From: Flavobacteriaceae bacterium
Lineage (GTDB): Bacteria; Bacteroidota; Bacteroidia; Flavobacteriales; Flavobacteriaceae
Assembly: GCA_947453885.1 (NCBI GenBank)
Contig: CANGIF010000025.1
Location: forward strand, 1-48,491
Direction: 5' to 3'
Length of the DNA: 48,491 nt
Position 1 is the stretch's first letter; every line of letters starts with the position of its first letter. Positions 36,263 through 43,564 of the stretch are shown piece by piece. Under the pieces are notes generated by a model. It did no database searches. It was not told the origin of the DNA and was given only the letters and a program-made list of their open reading frames with translations. Both the position numbers and the translations under genes were made by a program.

Positions 36263-36305
36263 TATCGTATTGTTTTGGGTTGATACGATAAGCGCTATGC
36301 TTATC
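36262..36305 (-). promoter_or_regulatory. Mutually exclusive hairpins in the MFS gene leader
   Basis: Three segments can be read on the - strand mRNA: A GATAAGC (36305-36299), B GCTTATCGTAT (36293-36283) and C ATACGATAA (36270-36262), where C runs into the ATG. A pairs with B over seven bases, and B pairs with C over nine bases (TTATCGTAT with ATACGATAA, loop of 12). B cannot do both. B:C would bury the start codon and A:B would free it. This is a direct reading of complementarity; function is inferred. Confidence 0.6.
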
Positions 36306-36322
36306 AAAACTTAATTAATGTT

Positions 36323-36341
36323 TTCGAAGTAAAAATATAAG
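36323..36341 (+). repeat. 19-bp element shared with the susC upstream region (copy 1)
   Basis: TTCGAAGTAAAAATATAAG, 61-79 bases upstream of the MFS start codon. It differs at one position from 37637-37655 upstream of susC, and both copies lie in the same + orientation although the genes are divergent. It may be a common regulator site; no database check was possible. Confidence 0.6.
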
Positions 36342-36443
36342 TTTTGATTTTCGGGGTAAATATATAAAATTTAGGAATAAAGAAGTATAAAACACTTTTT
36401 TTTTTGAAAGAAAATTACGTTTTACTTGAAAGTAATTGTACAA

Positions 36444-37463
36444 TTAAAGGGTTGATTCGCGCTCTACTAAATGTGTTTCAATAACTTCTGTTTTATAATG
36501 CTCTTCTTCTTCTTCTTCTGATTCTAATCTGTCAATCAACATTTTAGCAGCTTTGTTACCCATTTTTATACCGTTTTGACTAACTGTTGTAATACTAGGA
36601 GAAGAATATTTTGAAATGATACCGTCTGTAAATCCTATAATAGAAACATCTTGAGGCACTTTTAAACCCAAATGGTTGGCCACTTTTATAGCCGTAACAG
36701 CAAACAATTCATTAACCGCAAAAACAGCGTCAAATGTTTGATTTTTAAATAAATTTTCTATTGCTTCTGTACAATTTTCGATGTCTTCAATTTTTAGAAT
36801 TATCGAATCATTAATTGGAATATCATTTGATTTTAATGCTTTACTATATCCTTCGGTTCTTAATTTTCCAACACTTACGTAGTCGATTGTTGTTATTAAA
36901 GCTATCTTTTTAAAACCTTTGTTGATTAAATGATGTACCGCTTCATAGGCAGCTAAGTTGTCATCAATGATTACTTTATCACATAAAATGTCGTTGGTAA
37001 CTCGGTCAAACATTACAACGGGCATTCCTTGATTAATTACTTCGCTAATGTGATGAAAATCTTTTTTAAGTTGCGTTTCTTTAGACAATGACATGATAAA
37101 ACCATCAATGCTTCCATTGGCCAACATTTCCATATTTATCACTTCTTTATCAAAAGATTCATCTGACAAACAAACAATTACATTGTATCCATATTCGTTT
37201 GCCACGTGTTCAATTCCGCTAATTACGGTAGCAAAAAAATGATGTATGATCTCTGGAATTATAATACCAATTGTTTTTGTTTTTTTGTTTTTTAAACTTA
37301 GTGCAATTAAGTTGGGTTTGTAGTTGTAAAGTTTAGCAAAAGCCTGCACTTTTAATCGTGTATCTTCACTAATTTCAGAACTATTTCGCAATGATTTAGA
37401 AACGGTTGAAATGGAAACATCCAATTCTTTTGCTATGTGTTTTAAGGTAACTTTTCTTCTCAT
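36444..37463 (-). CDS. LacI-family transcriptional regulator
   Basis: A 339-residue regulator. The LacI helix-turn-helix is at residues about 5-26 (VTLKHIAKELDVSISTVSKSL), with the hinge helix PNLIALSLKNKKT at 50-62, then a periplasmic-binding-protein-like sensor domain (TIGIIIPEIIHHFFATVISGIE, VVMFDRV, IIGFTDG). Residues near 320 hold a run of six glutamates (coded by repeated GAA/GAG), unusual but at the edge of the fold. Placed between the MFS operon and divergent susC, it probably senses maltose or a related sugar. A perfect CG-centred palindrome, typical of LacI operators, lies about 100 bases upstream of its start. Confidence 0.93.
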   Translation of the reverse strand: MRRKVTLKHIAKELDVSISTVSKSLRNSSEISEDTRLKVQAFAKLYNYKPNLIALSLKNKKTKTIGIIIPEIIHHFFATVISGIEHVANEYGYNVIVCLSDESFDKEVINMEMLANGSIDGFIMSLSKETQLKKDFHHISEVINQGMPVVMFDRVTNDILCDKVIIDDNLAAYEAVHHLINKGFKKIALITTIDYVSVGKLRTEGYSKALKSNDIPINDSIILKIEDIENCTEAIENLFKNQTFDAVFAVNELFAVTAIKVANHLGLKVPQDVSIIGFTDGIISKYSSPSITTVSQNGIKMGNKAAKMLIDRLESEEEEEEHYKTEVIETHLVERESTL

Positions 37464-37565
37464 GGTTTTTAATTTGGCTATTGAATTCTGAATAAAGATA
37501 GATATTTTTTTTTAAATGTATAATTTTGCACTTAAATATTCTTCAGACTGAGAAAGTTTTCAACA

Positions 37566-37579
37566 CGAAAACGTTTTCG
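37566..37579. promoter_or_regulatory. Candidate LacI-type operator (CGAAAACGTTTTCG)
   Basis: A perfect 14-bp palindrome with the central CG characteristic of LacI-family operators, in the divergent region between lacI-type gene and susC. It is about 100 bases from either start codon, so it could control both promoters. Confidence 0.75.
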
Positions 37580-37636
37580 GGAGGTGTTTTAAAATATTAA
37601 CATTCAATTGTCAATAAAATTATATAAATTTACCTA

Positions 37637-37655
37637 TTCGAAGTAAAAGTATAAG
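37637..37655 (+). repeat. 19-bp element shared with the MFS upstream region (copy 2)
   Basis: TTCGAAGTAAAAGTATAAG, 32-50 bases before the susC start codon and 18 of 19 identical to 36323-36341. It probably lies in the 5' untranslated region or at the transcription start. Confidence 0.6.
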
Positions 37656-37686
37656 CAAAAAATAAAAATTAATTTAAAAAAAGCGT

Positions 37687-40629
37687 ATGAAAACACTTTA
37701 CAAAAAGTTGTTACTACTAGTGTTTATTATCCCGGCTAGCGTCTTTTCTCAAACTGGAGTGGACGGTGTTGTAACAGATTCGAAATCCAAACAGCCAATT
37801 CCAGGTGTTAACATTGTTGTTCAAGGTGAAAAAGTAAGTACTTCAACTGATTTTGACGGAAAATTCAAATTACCAAAACTAAAAAAAGGAGTTAAAATAG
37901 TTTTTTCTTTCATAGGTTACAAAAATGAAACTGTTGACTACAACAATCAAAAAAACATTAATGTTGTAATGGTTGAAGATTCTAACGAGTTAAAAGAAGT
38001 TGTTGTTCAAGTAGGGTATGGATCTGTTAAAAAGAAAGATGCAACCGGTTCGGTTGATGTAATTTTAACCAAAGATTTTAATAAAGGTCCTATTACAAGT
38101 GTGGACGGATTATTAAATGGAAGAACGGCAGGGGTTACTATAATATCTTCAGGAACACCTGGTAATGATGCTGTTATTAGAATACGTGGAGGGTCATCTC
38201 TTGCTGCTTCAAATGATCCTCTAATTGTGGTCGATGGAATGCCATTAGATGGGAATAGTTTATCATCAATAAATCCAAATGACATTGAATCTTTTTCTAT
38301 ATTAAAAGATGCATCGGCTACGGCAATTTATGGAAATAGAGGTTCAAATGGTGTAATTATTATTACAACTAAAAAAGGATCTAAAAAAGACATGGAAGTT
38401 TCGTTAAACACATTCACAACGTACAATACATTAGCAAAAAAAATTGATGTTTATTCAGCCGCTGAATATAGAAATCTTATTAACACTAATGCGCCAACCA
38501 AAGCATCTATGTTAGGTACTTCTAACACCGATTGGCAAAAAGAAATTTTTAAACCAACTTTCACTTCTGATTTGTCATTGTCTGTAACGGGGAATTTATT
38601 TCATAAAATCCCTTCTCGATTAACGCTTGGAAATTCTGACAACAATGGGCTTTTGTTGACCTCTAATTTTAAACGAACAACTGTTTCAACTGCTTTCAAT
38701 CCTAGTTTTTTTCAAGATCATTTAAAGTTTGATATAACAGCAAATTATTCTTATACGTTCAAACGGGATGCAGATGAAGGTGCAATTGGAAGTGCAATAG
38801 CTTATGACCCCACTCAATCGGTTTATAATCCAAACTCAACTTATGCGGGTTACACGGAATGGACTAACAGTCAAAATCTTCCAATAGGTGTTTCTAATCC
38901 AGTTTCAATGCTTCTTGAAAAATACAATGTTTATAACAGTCAACGAATTTTCGGAAATATTGCTACAGAATATAAATTTCATTTTTTACCAGAAATGAAA
39001 GCAATAATCAACGCAGGTATAGACAATCAATTTGGAGACGGGATACAAACTTCAAATCCAATTTCTAGATCAGGTCTTCAAAACCTTACTATAAACGGAA
39101 CGAGTACTAATTTGCCTATTGGTTATTACCAAACCACTTGGTACCACAACACCAACAAAAACATCAGTTACCAATTGAATTACAGTAAAAAGTTAGGCAA
39201 ATTAAACGTTGATGGGATAGCAGGGTATAACTACCAAGAACTTCAAAGACAAAGTTATTATTCAGGAAATTTGAACGCCTATTATTTAGGAGGCTTATAT
39301 GCACCAGAAAAAGCCTCAGATGTTTATACGTATCCAGGTAACAAATTGGGTGCATATTTTGGAAGGCTTAATTTAGGTTATAATGATAAATATTTATTTA
39401 CCTTCAACATTAGACGAGACGGGTCTTCAAAGGTTTCACCACAAAATAAGTGGAAAAACTTTGCTGGTTATGCGTTTGCTTGGAAAATCAAACAAGAAAA
39501 CTTTTTAAAAGATTCACAAACAATTTCTGAATTGAAATTGAGAATTGGCTATGGAGAAACGGGTCAACAAGACATAGCAGTGCCTTTTGATTGGTTTAAA
39601 CTATATTCCACGTCCAACAACAATTATTATCAGTTTGGAAACCAGTACGTGATTATTTCAAAACCTGAAGGGTATAACGAAAATTTAAAGTGGGAAACTT
39701 CCAAAAAATACAATGTTGGACTTGACTTCGGGTTTTTTAACAACAGATTAAAAGGGTATGTTGACATATACAAAACCAAAACGTATGATTTATTTTCTCA
39801 AGTAGCCGAAGGCGCCTTACAAAATTTACGTATTTATGGCTATAGAAATATAGGAAATTTAGAAACAAAGGGAGTCGATGTGAATTTAAACTACAATGTT
39901 ATTAAGAAAGATAATTTAGACGTGAGTTTCAATTATAACTTTACGTACAACAAAGTGACTATATCTGATTTGTTTTCTGACAATTTGTTAGTTGGAGGTA
40001 TAGGCTTGCAACAATTTACTCAAATTCAAAAAATTGGTTTAGCACCTAATTCATTTTGGGTGTACCAACAAGTGTATGATGCTAATGGAAAACCAATAGA
40101 AGGGGTTTTTGTGGACAGAAATGGTGATGGAAAAATTGACAGTAATGACAAATACAATTATAAAAAACCAACTGCAGATTACATTATGGGCTTCATGATA
40201 AATGCAACTTTTTATAAAAATTGGGACATTTCTATGGCATGGAAAGCAAGTATAGGCAACTATATATACGATCAGGTTTCTGCAAACAATTCTGGTTTAG
40301 ACGCTATCAATAATACACAAAGTGGTACCCTTAATAATTCGCCAGTAAGTTTTGGCGATTCAAATTTTGCTCGAATTAACTCAAGCAAAGAATCCGATTA
40401 TTACATCAAAGATGGGTCATTTTTAAAATTAAATGATGTAACAATTGGATATGAGTTTAATGAAATGTTTGGAAAGAAAACCAAACTTAGACTATACACA
40501 AGTGTAAAAAATGTACTTACAATTACTAAATACAAAGGAATTGACCCCGAAGTTTTCAACAACGGTATAGATGGTGGTATTTTTCCAAGAGCTAGAATGT
40601 ATGCGTTAGGAGCAAAAGTTAATTTTTAA
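37687..40629 (+). CDS. susC: SusC-like TonB-dependent outer-membrane transporter
   Basis: A 980-residue protein that imports glycans across the outer membrane with SusD as lid. Signal peptide 1-21 (ends VFSQ), then a carboxypeptidase-regulatory-like domain (GVVTDSKSKQPIPGVNIVV, 25-105). A TonB-box-like region (ELKEVVVQVGYGS) and plug (VDGLLNGRTAGVTI, VRIRGGSS-type loop, PLIVVDGMPLD, KDASATAIYGNRGSNGVIIITTK) follow. A long beta barrel ends in an aromatic residue (LGAKVNF). Length and order are standard. susD follows 11 bases later. The GH13/GH31 neighbours indicate starch or maltodextrin as ligand. Confidence 0.95.
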   Translation: MKTLYKKLLLLVFIIPASVFSQTGVDGVVTDSKSKQPIPGVNIVVQGEKVSTSTDFDGKFKLPKLKKGVKIVFSFIGYKNETVDYNNQKNINVVMVEDSNELKEVVVQVGYGSVKKKDATGSVDVILTKDFNKGPITSVDGLLNGRTAGVTIISSGTPGNDAVIRIRGGSSLAASNDPLIVVDGMPLDGNSLSSINPNDIESFSILKDASATAIYGNRGSNGVIIITTKKGSKKDMEVSLNTFTTYNTLAKKIDVYSAAEYRNLINTNAPTKASMLGTSNTDWQKEIFKPTFTSDLSLSVTGNLFHKIPSRLTLGNSDNNGLLLTSNFKRTTVSTAFNPSFFQDHLKFDITANYSYTFKRDADEGAIGSAIAYDPTQSVYNPNSTYAGYTEWTNSQNLPIGVSNPVSMLLEKYNVYNSQRIFGNIATEYKFHFLPEMKAIINAGIDNQFGDGIQTSNPISRSGLQNLTINGTSTNLPIGYYQTTWYHNTNKNISYQLNYSKKLGKLNVDGIAGYNYQELQRQSYYSGNLNAYYLGGLYAPEKASDVYTYPGNKLGAYFGRLNLGYNDKYLFTFNIRRDGSSKVSPQNKWKNFAGYAFAWKIKQENFLKDSQTISELKLRIGYGETGQQDIAVPFDWFKLYSTSNNNYYQFGNQYVIISKPEGYNENLKWETSKKYNVGLDFGFFNNRLKGYVDIYKTKTYDLFSQVAEGALQNLRIYGYRNIGNLETKGVDVNLNYNVIKKDNLDVSFNYNFTYNKVTISDLFSDNLLVGGIGLQQFTQIQKIGLAPNSFWVYQQVYDANGKPIEGVFVDRNGDGKIDSNDKYNYKKPTADYIMGFMINATFYKNWDISMAWKASIGNYIYDQVSANNSGLDAINNTQSGTLNNSPVSFGDSNFARINSSKESDYYIKDGSFLKLNDVTIGYEFNEMFGKKTKLRLYTSVKNVLTITKYKGIDPEVFNNGIDGGIFPRARMYALGAKVNF

Positions 40630-40640
40630 ATTTTAAGAAA

Positions 40641-42233
40641 ATGAATAATAATATACAAACAATAACAACTAAAGTAGTAGTACTTTTTTCCATAGTATTT
40701 CTTTTTAACTCTTGTAGTTTAGATTTAGCACCAAAAGACGACGATAGTTTTTCTTCGGAACAATTCTATTCAAATCCTGCATCTTACAGACAATATTTGG
40801 CTAAGATTTATGCAGGTTTAGCAGTAACAGGTCAAACTGGACCAGCCGGCGAATCGGATTTAGGTTCAGGAGCTGGAGCAGTAGATGAAGGTTTTTCTCA
40901 ATATTTAAGAGGGTATTGGCAATTACAAGAATTACCAACGGATGAAGCCATTATTGCATGGGGAGACCCAACGATAAAAGATTTAAATTTAAACACTTGG
41001 AATCCAGACAATGTTTTTTGCGAAGCTTTTTTTGCTAGAATATTTTTCCAAATTGGTTTGTGTAACGAGTATTTAAGAGAAACCACAGACGCTAAACTAG
41101 ACAGTAGAGGAGTAGATGCTACTCTAAGAGCAGAAATTAAGCATTACAGAGCAGAAGCAAGGTTTTTAAGAGCTTTGTCGTATTATCACGGTATAGATAT
41201 TTTTGGGAAAGTACCTTTTGGAACAGAAGTTGATGCATTAGGAACACCACCGCCAATGCAATCGAGAACATTTGTTTTTAATTATATTTTAGACGAGTTA
41301 AATGCTATTGATGCAGATTTATTTGCTCCAAGAACTAATGAATACGGTAGAGCAGACAAAGTTGCCGCTTGGATGTTAAAAGCAAAATTACTTATGAATG
41401 CTCAAGTTTACACAGGAGTTGATAGAAGTGATGAAGCATTAGTAGCAGTAAATGCTGTTATAAGTTCAGGCTATAGTATCGCTCAAATTCCTTATGCTAA
41501 TTTATTTAAAGCAGACAATAACTCTAACGGAGCTCAAGACGAAGTTATTTTTCCAATTACCTTTGATGGTCAATATACCAAAACATGGGGAGGCACAACT
41601 TTTTTAATTCACGGTTCTTCAAATAATGCATTTGCACCTTCATTAGGAATTACAAATGGATGGCAAGGATTTAGAACAAGAAAAGAATTTACCGAAACAA
41701 TCGGAACGGATTCTAGAGTTATGTTTGTTGCTGGAAACACGGATCCTGTTTCAATAACTAATTATACAGATTATACACAAGGAAAAAAATTAATTAAGTT
41801 TTCAAACAAAAAAACGGATGGAACAAACGGTCAAAGTCAAGATTTTCCAGACACAGATTTTCCATTGTTTAGAATGGGTGATGCCTATTTAATGTATGCA
41901 GAATTAGCATTTGTAAATGGAAAAGGAAATACCACAACTGCATTAAGTTATGTTAATGCTTTAAGAAGCAGAGGTGGAGTAACTCCGGCAACTATGGCTG
42001 ATGTGGCTGATGGGGCGGATTTTATTTTAAAAGAAAGAGCAAAAGAATTGTATTGGGAAGGACATAGACGTCAAGATCTAATTCGTTTAGGAAAATATTT
42101 AAGTGCTTATAATTGGGAATGGAAAGGTGGAAACCAAGCAGGAAACCCCATTGCTAGTTATTTGTTAATTTATCCAATTCCTAATAAAGAATTAAATTCG
42201 AATGCTTTATTAAGTCAAAATCCTGGCTACTAA
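40641..42233 (+). CDS. susD: SusD/RagB-family surface lipoprotein
   Basis: A 530-residue glycan-binding lipoprotein that caps the SusC channel. It has a hydrophobic signal and lipobox with C25 (FLFNSCSLD), where lipid is attached. The mature protein contains TPR-like helices and family segments such as AKIYAGLA, RAEARFLRALSYYHGIDIFGKVPF and an ending with RAKELYWEGHRRQDLIRLGKY and SQNPGY. The gap to susC is 11 bases, to susE 48 bases. Confidence 0.95.
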   Translation: MNNNIQTITTKVVVLFSIVFLFNSCSLDLAPKDDDSFSSEQFYSNPASYRQYLAKIYAGLAVTGQTGPAGESDLGSGAGAVDEGFSQYLRGYWQLQELPTDEAIIAWGDPTIKDLNLNTWNPDNVFCEAFFARIFFQIGLCNEYLRETTDAKLDSRGVDATLRAEIKHYRAEARFLRALSYYHGIDIFGKVPFGTEVDALGTPPPMQSRTFVFNYILDELNAIDADLFAPRTNEYGRADKVAAWMLKAKLLMNAQVYTGVDRSDEALVAVNAVISSGYSIAQIPYANLFKADNNSNGAQDEVIFPITFDGQYTKTWGGTTFLIHGSSNNAFAPSLGITNGWQGFRTRKEFTETIGTDSRVMFVAGNTDPVSITNYTDYTQGKKLIKFSNKKTDGTNGQSQDFPDTDFPLFRMGDAYLMYAELAFVNGKGNTTTALSYVNALRSRGGVTPATMADVADGADFILKERAKELYWEGHRRQDLIRLGKYLSAYNWEWKGGNQAGNPIASYLLIYPIPNKELNSNALLSQNPGY

Positions 42234-42281
42234 TAAATCCAAAATTTTTAAGTAGTTTTATAAACTATTAATACATAAATT

Positions 42282-43538
42282 ATGAAAAAAATATTTTTAA
42301 GTTTAAGCATTATTGGCATTTTGATGGGTTTAAATTCCTGCGATAAAGACATGTCCAATCCCAATGCTTCAGTATTAAATTCACTAACGATTTCAGCACC
42401 TACCTCAGGAACGGTTTTAAGTTTAAATCCAAATTTATATAATTCAGCTGCAATGACCGTTAAATGGTCTTCCGCTAATTTTGGATATTCTGCTTCAGTT
42501 ACCTATTTATTACAAATAGTAAAAGCTTCTGATTCATTTGATAGTCCTCAAGTAATACCTTTAGGTACTTTCAGTGAATATTCAAATTTAATTCACGAAT
42601 CAGCAATAACAACGACCGTATTAAATGGTAAACTAAATGCTACTTTAGCCGATGTTGGTTCTGTTTCTGCTTTTAAAATGAGAGTTATAGCAAAACCTTC
42701 AACACAATTAGATTCATCAGCAAATGGATTATTTTCCTATTCTCAAGAAGTAACTTTTTCTTCTAATGTTTACGATCCAATTGATGAAGTGCCTAAATTA
42801 TATGTTTATGGTAATTTTGGAGCGGCAAGTGCTTTTTCCGATTGGGATATTAACTTAACGGGTACTTCTAATTCGCCTTTAATTTATTCTAAATCTAAAA
42901 ACAGTGTTTACGAAGGTTTTATTTACATGAATGTTGCATCTCCACAATTCAAATTTGCTAATCCTTCAAGTACAGATTTAAATATAAAAGGTGTAAATGC
43001 ACCATTTACAGCAACTACAATTTCTGGTATTTCTGCAACATCCGCATTAGGTTCTGTTTTTGGTACTGTACAAACGTCAACAGATGTTGCAACAGGAAAT
43101 GTAATTACTCCACCAAGTTCACCAGCTACTGCTACAGGTTCAGGAACTTATTTTGTAAAAGTAGATTGGGCACAAAATCAATATATTTTAGTAAAAAGAG
43201 TAATTGCTATTAAAGGACCTACAACTTCAAATACTGCCAAATATTTAACATATGAAACAAATCCAACTTCTCCATATTATCGTATGTATGTTGGTACTAA
43301 TATTAATTTATCAGCAGGTCAGGGTTACATCCAATTAAAAGATAATTCATCTGCGTTAGATGATAAAGTGGAACGATTAGGAATTGATAATACTTCAAAC
43401 ACTTTAGTGCCAAATGTTAAGAATAAACTTAAGTTTTCAGGAGGATCAAATTTCAATGTTACATCGCCAGGCTTATACACTGTAGTTTTAGATTTAAGAA
43501 ACTCTGCAATATACAATTTAAGAATTATTCCTAATTAA
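42282..43538 (+). CDS. susE: SusE-like starch-binding outer-membrane lipoprotein
   Basis: A 418-residue lipoprotein with lipobox C20 (LMGLNSCDKD). The N-terminal part (about 25-165) has the SusE fold pattern (LTISAPTSGTVLSL, MTVKWSSANFGYSASVTYLLQI). Beta-rich C-terminal modules begin LYVYGNFGAASAFSDWD, the same start as in SusE/SusF starch-binding domains. Such proteins sit on the cell surface and hold starch near the SusCD pore. It lies 27 bases ahead of the secreted amylase gene. No separate lipoprotein SusF is present. Confidence 0.85.
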   Translation: MKKIFLSLSIIGILMGLNSCDKDMSNPNASVLNSLTISAPTSGTVLSLNPNLYNSAAMTVKWSSANFGYSASVTYLLQIVKASDSFDSPQVIPLGTFSEYSNLIHESAITTTVLNGKLNATLADVGSVSAFKMRVIAKPSTQLDSSANGLFSYSQEVTFSSNVYDPIDEVPKLYVYGNFGAASAFSDWDINLTGTSNSPLIYSKSKNSVYEGFIYMNVASPQFKFANPSSTDLNIKGVNAPFTATTISGISATSALGSVFGTVQTSTDVATGNVITPPSSPATATGSGTYFVKVDWAQNQYILVKRVIAIKGPTTSNTAKYLTYETNPTSPYYRMYVGTNINLSAGQGYIQLKDNSSALDDKVERLGIDNTSNTLVPNVKNKLKFSGGSNFNVTSPGLYTVVLDLRNSAIYNLRIIPN

Positions 43539-43564
43539 TATATATTTTTAACCCTCCTCATAAA

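Noticed and set aside
36263..36307. Longer MFS reading frame from a TTG at 36307
   Set aside because: The added residues correspond to the hairpin leader and precede a good ATG that begins the family-typical N-terminus.
36500..36520. Run of glutamate codons in the LacI-type regulator as a slippage-based switch
   Set aside because: The run is a short GAA/GAG triplet repeat, so length changes would stay in frame; no sign of phase variation.
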